Part shown: positions 1-8,407 of the stretch, one piece after another
Position numbering within the stretch: the stretch's first letter is position 1
How the letters are laid out: each line of letters begins with the position of its first letter
Translations under genes and position numbers: made by a program
The notes under the pieces: model-generated
Told to the model about the DNA's origin: nothing
Database searches by the model: none
The model's input: only the letters and a program-made list of their open reading frames with translations
IMG/VR virus record: IMGVR_UViG_3300046012_000093
Location: 1-62,871 of that record
Reading direction: 5' to 3' (one strand)
DNA length: 62,871 nt
Source: a virus

Positions 1-1
1 G

Positions 2-124
2 GATCCCTGATCCCCTGATGCATACGTTCGTCCTCATATTGACGATATTCACTTACGGTGTCCAAGAAGAAGGACCCCAGGTACTGACTGACGTCTTCAC
101 GACTAAAGAAGCCTGTCTCTCTGA
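2..124 (+). repeat. Terminal direct repeat, left copy
   Basis: These 123 bases recur exactly at 62746-62868. The flanks differ: base 1 is G where the right copy has T, and bases 125-127 AGC are replaced by TCT at the window's end. The simplest reading is a circular genome sequenced slightly past its start; a genuine short terminal redundancy is the alternative. The P22-like packaging genes nearby would fit headful packaging and circular permutation. Confidence 0.9.
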
Positions 125-218
125 AGCCTTGAGAGTCAAGACTGAGATAGAGAAGAACGACAAAGTCCGATACGTCTACAGTGACTGTATCGACATCCCC
201 CAGAGAGACAACATATGA
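18..218 (+). CDS. Small exported or membrane-anchored protein
   Basis: A 66-residue protein. Residues 1-15 are hydrophobic (MHTFVLILTIFTYG), like a signal peptide or a single anchor, followed by a charged domain with two Cys (residues 33 and 57). It starts just after the last lipoprotein gene once the genome is circularised and overlaps the terminase small subunit start by 4 bases (ATGA), so it belongs to the late operon. Similar small proteins with an N-terminal hydrophobic segment and paired Cys are common near phage terminases, but the function is unknown. Confidence 0.7.
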   Translation: MHTFVLILTIFTYGVQEEGPQVLTDVFTTKEACLSEALRVKTEIEKNDKVRYVYSDCIDIPQRDNI

Positions 219-790
219 GATCAGACTATACTCAACCTCGGAATGCCCTAGGTAAGAAGGTCTTCGCCGAAGCCCGTGAAGCCTATAATCTAGGTCGTCC
301 TTACAAGAACCCACAGTCTCTCCTCCAGTATATGACAGAGTTCCAACGGAACTTCGTCATCGAGTATCTCGATTCTCTAGACGGGACGAAGTCAGTCGTC
401 AACGCAGGGTCGAAGTCAGAACACCCAGCCCAGATCGCCCACCAACTCCTCAAGAACGAGAACATCGTCCTCGCTATCGAGTTGATCCAGGGCGAGAGGG
501 CTAGGAAGTCTCAGATCACGAAGGACGTCGTCATCAAGCGCGTCATGAAGATCATCGACGACTGTGAGAAAGACGACACTTACAACCCTAACGCAGCCCT
601 CAGAGGTCTCGAACTCATCGCCAGACATCTAGGGATGTTCGTCGAGAAACATGAAATCTCAGGTAAAGACGGTGAAGCAATCAAGTATGAAAAAGTAGAA
701 GAAGATGCTCAAAAATTGGACGATGCAATTAATTCTCTCGTAGAACGTTCTAAACATCCACTAAAAATTGTTGGTGGAAAAGATGCATGA
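215..790 (+). CDS. Terminase small subunit
   Basis: A 191-residue protein directly before the large terminase. Residues about 43-90 look like the helix-turn-helix DNA-recognition part of small terminases (an AGSKSEHPAQIAHQLLKN-type segment after FVIEYLDSLDG). Small subunits recognise the packaging site and load the large subunit on concatemeric DNA. The last third (bases from about 655) becomes strikingly AT-rich with different codon use, continuous with the next gene, which suggests the 3' end was replaced by recombination. Assigned from position plus weak sequence resemblance. Confidence 0.75.
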   Translation: MRSDYTQPRNALGKKVFAEAREAYNLGRPYKNPQSLLQYMTEFQRNFVIEYLDSLDGTKSVVNAGSKSEHPAQIAHQLLKNENIVLAIELIQGERARKSQITKDVVIKRVMKIIDDCEKDDTYNPNAALRGLELIARHLGMFVEKHEISGKDGEAIKYEKVEEDAQKLDDAINSLVERSKHPLKIVGGKDA

Positions 791-1127
791 TACTTGGGAA
801 GAAGCAAAAGCTGCTGGTGAAAAGTATTACTATGGAAAACCTTGTAAAAACGGTCATCTTTCTATACGACGAGTAATAAGTGCTCATTGTATATTTTGTG
901 AAAGAGAAAGACATAATCGTGACTATGCATCAGGGAAATACCATTCTAGAGATCAAAATTTAATTGATCCAAAAAGGGTCTCTTGGAGACAGAAATACCC
1001 TGGAATGAAAGCCTTTAAACGAGAAATCGAAAAACTTAAAGAAAAAGAAAAACATTTCGATTATGTAAAACTAAATAAAGAGCTTTCAGCGTGGGTCCAT
1101 TCCATAGAAGAATATGTCAGAAATTAG
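783..1127 (+). CDS. Small Cys/His-rich protein between the terminase genes
   Basis: 114 residues counted from ATG 783; a TTG at 768 in the same frame would add five. The N-terminal half carries a zinc-knuckle pattern GKPCKNGH followed by CIFC, a motif seen in many short phage proteins and at the N-terminus of some HNH/endonuclease VII-type nucleases; no HNH catalytic core is visible. The gene overlaps both neighbours and sits in the middle of an AT-rich island (about 655-1225) unlike the surrounding late genes, suggesting recent acquisition. It could be a remnant of a homing endonuclease or a DNA-binding accessory protein. Confidence 0.65.
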   Translation: MHDTWEEAKAAGEKYYYGKPCKNGHLSIRRVISAHCIFCERERHNRDYASGKYHSRDQNLIDPKRVSWRQKYPGMKAFKREIEKLKEKEKHFDYVKLNKELSAWVHSIEEYVRN

Positions 1128-2538
1128 TCCAGCTCAAATTCTTGTATTAGCTTCAGAAGAAGAGCGTGTTGAATTTTTTTCTAAACTCTCTATTGAAGAT
1201 AAAGCAAATTTAAATTACCACTGGCCGTTCTGGGCGAGACCTTCTCAACTCGAACCCGGTACAGAAGGCTCCGCCTCAGACAGGACTGACTGGGACACCT
1301 GGCTCATTCTATCGGGTCGGGGCTTCGGTAAGTCTAGAACTGGTTCAGAGACTATCCGTAAATGGGTCTGTGGAGACACACCACTCTCAGGGAACCAGTG
1401 TCAACACATCGCTCTCATCGCTGAGACTGCGTCAGACGCCAGAGACGTCATGGTCGAAGGACCTGCCGGTCTCCTAGCCTGCCACCCTAAAGACTTCCGT
1501 CCTATCTACGAACCTTCTAAACGTCGAGTCACCTGGAAGAACGGAGCTACGGCGACCCTCTTCAACGCGACCGAACCAGACCAACTCCGAGGACCTAACC
1601 ACGACGGAGCATGGTGGGACGAACTCGCGAAGTATCAATACGCCCAAGAGACTTGGGACCAAGGACAATTCGGTCTCCGCCTCGGGAAGCATCCACGACA
1701 AATAGTGACTACGACTCCTAGACCAATTCCTCTCATCAAGAAGTTGATCTCTGATCCTAGGACTGTCGTAACAAGAGGAAGTACGTTTGACAACAAGGCA
1801 AACCTCGCTGAACCATTTCTACGTCAAATACAAGAACGGTATGGTGGTACACGTCTCGGTCGTCAGGAACTCGAAGGTGAAGTCCTTGATGACATCCCAG
1901 GTTCACTATTCTCAAGAGAAGACATAGAAGTCACGAGAATACTTCCGAAAGACCTTCCTGACCTCGAACGTATCGTCGTAGCGATTGATCCGGCTGTCTC
2001 CTCTGAAGAAGACTCTGACGAGACAGGTATCATCGTCTGTGGGATAGCCAGAGACAACGACGGGTATATCCAAGGGTATATCCTCGAAGACGGTACGACT
2101 AAGGGGACTCCTGACGAGTGGGCAAGGAAGGCAGTCCATCTATATCGGAAGTACTCCGCCGACAGGATCATCGCAGAACGTAACAACGGCGGTGAGATGG
2201 TCGAATCAGTCATCCGTTCAGTCGACAGGTCTCTCCCGATTAAGACGGTCTTCGCCTCTAGAGGTAAGCACGTCCGGGCAGAACCTATCTCGGCATTATA
2301 CGAACAACACCGTATCCACCACGTCGGTCGACTAGACAAACTAGAAGACCAGATGGTGACTTTCTCGATAGACAATCTGAAGTCTTCTGCCTTCGGTTCA
2401 CCTGACAGAGTCGACGCTCTAGTCTGGGGACTGACAGACCTCTTCGGAAGAATCACGGGAAAGAGAAAAGCAGACACAGAAAAACCACCTAAGCCAGCGC
2501 CTGTCTTTTCAGGACAAGGTGCATGGTTAGGGCGATAA
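1114..2538 (+). CDS. terL: Terminase large subunit (packaging ATPase-nuclease)
   Basis: 474 residues. The ATPase domain has Walker A SGRGFGKS (residues 67-74) and Walker B-like GAWWDE ending D169-E170. The nuclease domain begins near VVAIDPAVSS (D292), with a further acidic site in DRVDALVWG near the C-terminus. It drives ATP-powered DNA translocation into the procapsid through the portal and cuts the DNA. The first about 35 codons are AT-rich with codon use unlike the rest; composition returns to the genome norm at about 1225. A tRNA gene begins at the base after its stop codon. Confidence 0.97.
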   Translation: MSEISPAQILVLASEEERVEFFSKLSIEDKANLNYHWPFWARPSQLEPGTEGSASDRTDWDTWLILSGRGFGKSRTGSETIRKWVCGDTPLSGNQCQHIALIAETASDARDVMVEGPAGLLACHPKDFRPIYEPSKRRVTWKNGATATLFNATEPDQLRGPNHDGAWWDELAKYQYAQETWDQGQFGLRLGKHPRQIVTTTPRPIPLIKKLISDPRTVVTRGSTFDNKANLAEPFLRQIQERYGGTRLGRQELEGEVLDDIPGSLFSREDIEVTRILPKDLPDLERIVVAIDPAVSSEEDSDETGIIVCGIARDNDGYIQGYILEDGTTKGTPDEWARKAVHLYRKYSADRIIAERNNGGEMVESVIRSVDRSLPIKTVFASRGKHVRAEPISALYEQHRIHHVGRLDKLEDQMVTFSIDNLKSSAFGSPDRVDALVWGLTDLFGRITGKRKADTEKPPKPAPVFSGQGAWLGR

Positions 2539-2613
2539 GGCGATATAGTTCAACGGCAGAACGGGTGTTTTGTAATCATCAGATGACAGTTCGATTCTAG
2601 TCTTTCGCCTCCA
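2539..2613 (+). tRNA. tRNA-Thr (anticodon UGU)
   Basis: 75 nt with encoded CCA (2611-2613). Acceptor GGCGATA pairs with TTTCGCC apart from one mismatch; D stem GTTC/GAAC is perfect; the anticodon arm has loop TTTGTAA with anticodon TGT, closed by a weak U:U pair; the T arm has the TTCGATT loop but an imperfect stem. It begins at the base after the terL stop codon, so it is presumably processed from the late operon transcript. The stem defects leave it uncertain whether it is fully functional. Confidence 0.8.
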
Positions 2614-2680
2614 ATACTACCAGAAAGCCGGTCACTGTTCTGGACTCATAGTAAATTGACCGACCAGAAAAGGAGGAGTA

Positions 2681-3262
2681 ATGGCATTCCCGCCTAATTA
2701 TACTCAATTCACGAACGGGTTCCGTCTCATCGCAGGCGATGCTCTCAATAACATCTTCAGCGGTCGCTGGGCTATTACTCCGGCAATCGCCGCAGGTAAT
2801 GGTGGTAGCACTATCAATCCTGAGGGGTTGCTTTCTGCTAACCTGACATCTACAGGTACAGCGGCAGGGACGGCCGAACAGACCCTCTTGACTTTCTCAC
2901 TTCCGGCTAAGACTCTGTCTGCCGCTAAGAAGGGCGTCAAGATCAAAGCCTGGGGCGTCACCGCTGCTAACGCTAACAACAAGACTATGAAGTTGTATTT
3001 CGGGGCCGCTGTAATTACGACCCTGACTGCCGCAACTAACAACAAAGGCTGGGAACTCGAACTTGAAGTCTATAAGACTGGTTCAAGTACTCAAGTCGTG
3101 TTCGGTAAAGGTCAAGTCGATACTACTAACGTCACCGCACTCGTGACGACTGGTACTGAGACTGATACGGCTGCCATCGTGATCAAGGTCACAGGAACTG
3201 ACGGGACTGACTCTGCCGGTGACATCGTCGCCAAGGGTCTGACTGTCGAGATGGTCAATTAA
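2681..3262 (+). CDS. Putative virion protein, beta-rich
   Basis: 193 residues, Ala/Thr/Gly-rich with alternating short strands and no charged coiled coil, as in phage decoration or fibre proteins. Preceded by a strong Shine-Dalgarno AAGGAGG 6 bases before ATG. It lies between terL and portal, where this genome keeps a group of accessory structural or secreted genes. No signal peptide. No family recognised; function inferred from position and composition only. Confidence 0.75.
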   Translation: MAFPPNYTQFTNGFRLIAGDALNNIFSGRWAITPAIAAGNGGSTINPEGLLSANLTSTGTAAGTAEQTLLTFSLPAKTLSAAKKGVKIKAWGVTAANANNKTMKLYFGAAVITTLTAATNNKGWELELEVYKTGSSTQVVFGKGQVDTTNVTALVTTGTETDTAAIVIKVTGTDGTDSAGDIVAKGLTVEMVN

Positions 3263-3292
3263 CAACTTCAACCTAACAAAAGGAATCTATAC

Positions 3293-3928
3293 ATGCCCGG
3301 TTGGCTAACTAATGGTATTCAAAACGCTGCCGCATTCTACGGTGGTGAAGTCTTTCCTGCTGACACTCGCCTCTCAGGCGGTCAACAGCCTCAGTCTGAA
3401 AAGATCGGCATCCTCCCTCTCGCGGCTGCCATCAACTATTTCAACACGACATCCAGCAAGACTATGGTCGCCGGTACTCGGTACTACAGTTGGTTCGATG
3501 TCCTAGCGCCTAACCCGTCTGCCGCTGACGGTGGTGCCGTCGAGGCTGCTCCTGTAGCTCTCATTACCGGCGTCATGGTCAAGGTCGGTGGGACTGGTGG
3601 GACTGACAACTGGATCGTCGAACTCCACGACGTCAACGGTGTCCTCGTCGCTACGTCTGCCCTCGCCGGTACTCTCGCCGGTACTGCAAATACGTGGCAG
3701 CAAATCCCGTTCACCAGTACTGTCTCTCTCGTCCCTGGTGTCTACTTCTTGACTGTCCAGTCAAACGGTAACACCGCGACGTTCGCCGCCTATAACTTCC
3801 CTGCTCCTGCCTTTGCGACTACTCCGCTAGTCACAGGTTCGGTCACAGGGGTGTTCGGGACTTCGGCTAACTTCACTCCAGCTACGACCTATACCGTCAA
3901 CCTAGGTCCTATGGCTCTTCTCTACTAA
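3293..3928 (+). CDS. Putative virion protein, beta-sandwich-like
   Basis: 211 residues, rich in Gly, Ala and Thr, with repeated short hydrophobic strands; the segment from about residue 85 (VALITGVMVKVGG...WIVELHDVNGVLVATS) resembles a jelly-roll or Ig-like decoration domain. Follows the previous gene by 30 bases with an AAAAGGA ribosome site. A likely terminator hairpin follows its stop. Probably a capsid decoration or tail-associated protein; this is inferred from composition and location. Confidence 0.7.
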   Translation: MPGWLTNGIQNAAAFYGGEVFPADTRLSGGQQPQSEKIGILPLAAAINYFNTTSSKTMVAGTRYYSWFDVLAPNPSAADGGAVEAAPVALITGVMVKVGGTGGTDNWIVELHDVNGVLVATSALAGTLAGTANTWQQIPFTSTVSLVPGVYFLTVQSNGNTATFAAYNFPAPAFATTPLVTGSVTGVFGTSANFTPATTYTVNLGPMALLY

Positions 3929-3937
3929 CGACAGATT

Positions 3938-3967
3938 CTGAGTCCTCTTCGGGGGACTCAGTTTCTT
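3938..3967 (+). terminator. Probable intrinsic terminator
   Basis: Perfect 8-bp stem CTGAGTCC/GGACTCAG with an 8-base loop, followed by TTTCTT. It lies 10 bases after the stop of the preceding gene and would end or attenuate transcription between the first virion genes and the secreted-protein genes. Confidence 0.65.
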
Positions 3968-4009
3968 AAAGATTTAGACAAAAGCTTTAGAGCCAGAGGA
4001 CTTCCACAG

Positions 4010-4141
4010 ATGAATATTCTGATGCGCCAACGATATCTGGAACTAAAGAAGAGTGTCGATAAAGAAGACACGACGAAGTTCCAGACTAAGAATTCTCAAG
4101 ACGGTCTCCGTAGAACGCCTGCCAGACCACGTAGTACATAG
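4010..4141 (+). CDS. Small basic protein, unknown
   Basis: 43 residues (starts MNILMRQRYLELKK, ends RPRST), strongly basic. ATG 4010 has AGAGGA 8 bases upstream; the gene ends 8 bases before the next start. Its codon use matches the phage. No family recognised. Confidence 0.5.
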   Translation: MNILMRQRYLELKKSVDKEDTTKFQTKNSQDGLRRTPARPRST

Positions 4142-4149
4142 GAAAATAT

Positions 4150-4854
4150 ATGAAAAACATCTCTGTTCTCTGTGGCGTTCTGGTGATACTCGGACTTCCA
4201 GTCGTCTCATTTGCTGCCCCTCCTAAATCCCCACCGCCTTATTACTCTGTAATTTGTGACGGGAATTCACCGACACACTGTACGGCCCCTAATTCTGACG
4301 GATCATTCAACGTTAAAGTAACCGGCGGAACTGGTGGTGCTATCAATCAAGGCACACCGAATGCCGGTGGATCGACTAGTTCTTGGTTCACGCAAGGTGC
4401 AGAAGTCCAAGGGGCTGCTGCGACTGGTGGTGTCACAAGAGACGGTTGTCGTGCAGCTACTGCAATTCCGACGGCTGTCGCCGATACTCAGGCTGTCGAT
4501 CCGATGTGTTCTAAGGAAGGTCGTGTCGTCACCGCTCCTTTTGCACCTACCGATCTTGCAGCTAAAGGCTATGCGACGACTAACGCTAACACAGCGACGA
4601 CTGTCATCGCTTCTCCAGGCGCTAGTGTCAAGTTGTACATCACTTCGATGCAATGTTTCAACACGAGTGCCGTCACTGTGACTGTAGCACTCAACGACAG
4701 TGTCGCGACAAGTCTGATTGTTCCTGCCGGTGGCGGAAACAACCCTTCCTTCTCTGTTCCTCTAGATGTCGCCGCTAATACTGCGTTGACATTTACTTCT
4801 TCGACGGCTCAGACTTCTGTCGCTTGTGCCGCACAAGGCTATAAAGGTTCATAA
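4150..4854 (+). CDS. Secreted protein with Sec signal peptide
   Basis: 234 residues. Residues 1-22 form a classical signal peptide (basic start, hydrophobic core, cleavage likely after SFA-A). The mature part is Ser/Thr/Gly/Ala-rich, with several Cys (for example CDG, HCTAP, DGC, MCSKEG) that could form periplasmic disulfides; the C-terminal half looks like a beta-sandwich. Its last base overlaps the start of the next gene (TAATG), which is also signal-peptide-bearing. An exported protein inside a head-gene operon is unusual; a role at the host envelope or a signal-like virion N-terminus are both possible. Confidence 0.75.
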   Translation: MKNISVLCGVLVILGLPVVSFAAPPKSPPPYYSVICDGNSPTHCTAPNSDGSFNVKVTGGTGGAINQGTPNAGGSTSSWFTQGAEVQGAAATGGVTRDGCRAATAIPTAVADTQAVDPMCSKEGRVVTAPFAPTDLAAKGYATTNANTATTVIASPGASVKLYITSMQCFNTSAVTVTVALNDSVATSLIVPAGGGNNPSFSVPLDVAANTALTFTSSTAQTSVACAAQGYKGS

Positions 4855-5792
4855 TGAAACTCTCTAGAATCTTAAGTATAGTGGCTCTCTTGGTCTTTCC
4901 AAGTGTAGACGCTTACGCGAATTCTAGTAACTTTTCACTCCTCGGTGCGAGTTCGGCGACGTCTTCATATGTAGGTCCTGGGAATTTAGCTAGTTATAAA
5001 GCCTGGTACGGTCTCAGAGCCTATAACACTAACGTTGCCACGACAGGTAATATGCCTATCGCGAACTTCCTAAGAATCTCTGATTCACATACCTGTGACA
5101 TCACAGTAGCTCCAGACGGAAGTGGTGGTATCGGAAATACTGCGAACTGTTCAACTCCAGGAGATAACGGTCAGACTGCTTCTGCCTTCTGTAATGCGAC
5201 GACTTGTACTCTTGCGACACTCTATGACCAGACAGGCCATGGTTTTCCTATCGCGCAGACGACTGCCGCGAACCAACCTCCTATCGTCTTCAACTGTGTC
5301 GGAACGAAGCCTTGTTGGCAGATGACGAGTGCGACTATCGGTCTGATCACGGTAGGGACATACACTCCTGCTACAGGTGTCCTCACCTGGAGTATCATCG
5401 CTGATCGGACAGTCGGTACTGGAGTCGTTCGTTGGCTGCAAGCTAACACGACAGCCAACAGTATTTCTAGTGGTGGTGCGAACGTAGTCGTCCTAGAAGC
5501 TAATTCTGTTACTTTTTCTGCGGCTATGTCTGATAACCATCTTCATGCAATCACGGCAGTAGTTAACGGAGCTTCTTCAGTCATAAACATCGACGGTGTC
5601 GAAACTACAGGAACTGTCGGCGCGAGTACTACAGGAGCGGCTCTCCGTGATCTTGGTGCCGCTGCTACGACAGCCCACACTATCGAGATGGGAGTCGTAG
5701 ATAACGTCGCAGCGTCTTCGTCTCTACGTACTAGCCTTTGTCAGAATGAACAAGCTTTTTATATTTCGAGTAACTTCGGAGCTGTCTGCTAA
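4854..5792 (+). CDS. Secreted protein, arabinofuranosidase B/LamG-like
   Basis: 312 residues with an N-terminal Sec signal peptide (about residues 1-22, cleavage after AYA). The core carries features of the concanavalin-like catalytic domain of alpha-L-arabinofuranosidase B found in many phage and surface proteins: YGLRAYNT, CDITVAPDG, the TLYDQTGHG segment, then QTTAANQPPIV. At least eight Cys suggest disulfides outside the cytoplasm. It could bind or hydrolyse host surface polysaccharide. Translationally coupled to the preceding secreted protein and overlapping the portal start (TAATG). Confidence 0.65.
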   Translation: MKLSRILSIVALLVFPSVDAYANSSNFSLLGASSATSSYVGPGNLASYKAWYGLRAYNTNVATTGNMPIANFLRISDSHTCDITVAPDGSGGIGNTANCSTPGDNGQTASAFCNATTCTLATLYDQTGHGFPIAQTTAANQPPIVFNCVGTKPCWQMTSATIGLITVGTYTPATGVLTWSIIADRTVGTGVVRWLQANTTANSISSGGANVVVLEANSVTFSAAMSDNHLHAITAVVNGASSVINIDGVETTGTVGASTTGAALRDLGAAATTAHTIEMGVVDNVAASSSLRTSLCQNEQAFYISSNFGAVC

Positions 5793-7933
5793 TGAGTGAA
5801 CTCTTTTTAGACGACGACTCAGAAACATCAGAAGAGCATTCTGATCTTATCCGTGAGGCCAAGCAGCGGTTCAAGCGTTCTGATCTCTGGGAATCTATCG
5901 CTCGGATGCGTTTCCTCGAAGATTTCAAGTTCTACAACGCCGACGCCTATAACATGTATCAATGGCCTGACACGGCCAGGAATGCCCGTGGTTTCGGTAC
6001 TGGTGACGAACGTCCTTGTCTGACTGTCAACAAGTCAGCCAAACACTGTGACATGGTCATCAACGACTCTCTCCAGAACAAGACTTCTATCCGTATCAAG
6101 CCTGTCGGAGACGAAGCGTCTTATGACGCTGCCGAGGTCCTAGAGGGTATCGTCCGTCATATTGAATATGCCTCGGACGCCCAGAGCCATTACAGTAACG
6201 CCTTCAAGACACAAGTCATCTCTGGATTCGGTGTCCTCCGTGTCACGACTGACTACGTCGACGACTCTTCGTTCGATCAAGACCTGAAGATCACATCTAT
6301 TCCTGATCCTTTGTCAGTCTATATCGATCCAGACTCTGTCGAACCAGACGGTTCAGACGCTCGATATGCCTTCGTCTTCACTGACATGCCTCGTGACGAA
6401 TTCGAGGTTCAATATCCTGAGTATAAAGACAGAATGATCCATACAGCGTTAGGCAATGACGACGGTTGGATCGCTGAGAAACATGTCCGTATCGCTGAGT
6501 ACTTCTACAAGAAGGAAATCCGAGACAAACTGATAGTCTTCACTGATCCTGTCTCTAAGGCTCAGACACCGATCTTCAAGTCAGACACTTCTGGTTGGAA
6601 GGGTGCTCTAAGGAAAGCCCTGAACGAACAACTAGACGATCCTATGACTAGGACTCGTGACGTCATCCGTAACCAGATCAAGTGGTGTAAGATCGTCGGT
6701 GACGACATCCACGAGATGAAAGACTGGGCAGGAGAGACCATTCCAATCGTCCCTGTCGTCGGTTACAAGACTGTCATCGAAGGTGAGATGGACCGGAAAG
6801 GTCACATCAGGGCGATGATCGATTCTCAACGGATGATCAACTATAACGCCTCTGCCGCCATCGAATACGGTGCTCTCCAGACTAAGACTCCTTGGGTCGC
6901 TCCTGCGGCTTCAATTGAGGGTCAAGACGCCTGGGGTAACGCTAACCTAGTGAATTATTCCGTCCTCGTCTGGAACCATATGGACGACGACGGCAATCCT
7001 ATCCCTCCTCCTATTCGACCGATGCCTCCGTCTGGAGCTCCGTTGTATCAAGAGGGTATGAAGAACGCCTCTGACGACATGATGATGGTCTCAGGACAGT
7101 ACGCTCCACTTCTGGGTCAACCTAGTAACGAACGTTCTGGGACTGCGATCAACGCGAGACAACGTCAAGGCGAGAACGCGACTTATCACTTCATCGATCA
7201 CCAAGCCAGAGCGATTCGTCGGTTAGGTAAAATCATCATCAACCTGATTCCGAAGATTTATGACACCCCTCGTGTCATCCACATCATGGCTGAAGACGGG
7301 ACACTCTCGACTGTCAAACTCGATCCTCAAGCTAAACAGGCTTTCGAACAGAAGAGAGCTGCCGCTGCCGACGTCATCGAACAGGTCATCCTGAACCCGA
7401 CTATCGGTAAGTATGAAGTCATCAGTGACGTCGGTCCTGACTATGCGACGAGGAGACAAGAGGCGTTCAACGCACTGTCTCAGATCGCTACTGTCAATCC
7501 GTCGTTGATGGCTGTCATCGGTGACCTAGTTCTACTCGCTGCCGACTTCCCGATGGCTGAACAAGCCGCCGAACGTCTGAAGAGAATGGTTCCTGCACAG
7601 GCACTAGGAGAAGAGAATCTCCAGGTCCAGCAACTCCAGCAAGAACTCCAGGCTTCACAAGCTCTGTCATCTTCTATGGCTGAGAAGTTGACTGAACTCC
7701 AGTCGAAGATCAGGAACAAGGACATCCAGAAAGACGTCGACGTCTATAAGGCTATCACTGACAGGATTGACGTCCTGCTTCAGACCCAACCTTCGAAGAC
7801 AGACATCCTCCAGTTCCAACATGATCTCGCTATGCAAGAACATGCCGGTAATTTGACGATGGCTTCTAAAGCTCTAGACAACGCCCTCGCACCAGAAGCT
7901 GCTGGTGAGATGGACAACGCGGATTCAGTTTGA
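5792..7933 (+). CDS. Portal protein, P22 gp1-like
   Basis: 713 residues, close to the 725 of P22 gp1. Shows the P22-type portal pattern: a helical N-terminus, conserved WPDTARNARG and RPCLTVNKS segments (residues about 50-75), a central DPLSVYIDPDS region, RSGTAINARQRQGE, and a long C-terminal helical barrel region with Gln-rich coiled coil (about 600-690). It forms the ring through which DNA enters and leaves and to which terminase and gp4 bind. The stop overlaps the next gene start (ATGA). Confidence 0.95.
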   Translation: MSELFLDDDSETSEEHSDLIREAKQRFKRSDLWESIARMRFLEDFKFYNADAYNMYQWPDTARNARGFGTGDERPCLTVNKSAKHCDMVINDSLQNKTSIRIKPVGDEASYDAAEVLEGIVRHIEYASDAQSHYSNAFKTQVISGFGVLRVTTDYVDDSSFDQDLKITSIPDPLSVYIDPDSVEPDGSDARYAFVFTDMPRDEFEVQYPEYKDRMIHTALGNDDGWIAEKHVRIAEYFYKKEIRDKLIVFTDPVSKAQTPIFKSDTSGWKGALRKALNEQLDDPMTRTRDVIRNQIKWCKIVGDDIHEMKDWAGETIPIVPVVGYKTVIEGEMDRKGHIRAMIDSQRMINYNASAAIEYGALQTKTPWVAPAASIEGQDAWGNANLVNYSVLVWNHMDDDGNPIPPPIRPMPPSGAPLYQEGMKNASDDMMMVSGQYAPLLGQPSNERSGTAINARQRQGENATYHFIDHQARAIRRLGKIIINLIPKIYDTPRVIHIMAEDGTLSTVKLDPQAKQAFEQKRAAAADVIEQVILNPTIGKYEVISDVGPDYATRRQEAFNALSQIATVNPSLMAVIGDLVLLAADFPMAEQAAERLKRMVPAQALGEENLQVQQLQQELQASQALSSSMAEKLTELQSKIRNKDIQKDVDVYKAITDRIDVLLQTQPSKTDILQFQHDLAMQEHAGNLTMASKALDNALAPEAAGEMDNADSV

Positions 7934-8253
7934 TGCAAAAGATTTGTCACCGCCTCGTCGCTGAGACAGCGAAAGACATCGCTAGATCAGTCTACGAAGC
8001 CTGTGCCCCTAACAACGATTTCTATCGAGAATATCCAGACCAACAGACTTTTGTCAATCGACAATGGTCGTATTTCATCGGTGACGCCCGTCGTGCTCTT
8101 ACTACGATGTTGAAGCCTAAGTCAGATTCTGATCCGAGAAATCCAGAGTTCTACTACTCAGAACATATCAGAGACGAAATCTTCGAGGCTCTAGTAGCCG
8201 AAGGTGAGATGAAAGGACCCGCACCATTACCATCGTCAAGAGTCCTGAACTGA
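7930..8253 (+). CDS. Conserved hypothetical, head region
   Basis: 107 residues, soluble and helical (CHRLVAETAKDIARSVYEACA, later WSYFIGDARRALTTML). Coupled to the portal by ATGA overlap and overlaps the next small gene at its 3' end. Small proteins of this type between portal and scaffold are frequent in P22-like podoviruses. No enzymatic motif visible. Confidence 0.8.
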   Translation: MMQKICHRLVAETAKDIARSVYEACAPNNDFYREYPDQQTFVNRQWSYFIGDARRALTTMLKPKSDSDPRNPEFYYSEHIRDEIFEALVAEGEMKGPAPLPSSRVLN

Positions 8254-8360
8254 CTAAGAAGAGGACTTATTCAGACGAGGAAAAGAAATTGATCCGTCTG
8301 AAGATAGTCGAACAACAGTGGGGTCAATCTCCATACAATCAGAAAAACTTCCGGTCATAG
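8226..8360 (+). CDS. Small basic protein with apparent AUU start
   Basis: 44 residues reading (M)TIVKSPELTKKRTYSDEEKKL and ending NQKNFRS. In this frame an in-frame TGA lies just upstream and no ATG, GTG or TTG precedes the body; the only well-placed start is ATT 8226, with AAAGGA 8 bases before it. It overlaps the 3' end of the preceding gene by 28 bases. Codon use is phage-like. The start codon is inferred; a CTG at 8253 or no gene at all are the alternatives. Confidence 0.5.
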   Translation: MTIVKSPELTKKRTYSDEEKKLIRLKIVEQQWGQSPYNQKNFRS

Positions 8361-8407
8361 TGACCGTGCAGCCCGTCAGTGCTAGAACTGACTAGAAGGA
8401 ACTAAAG

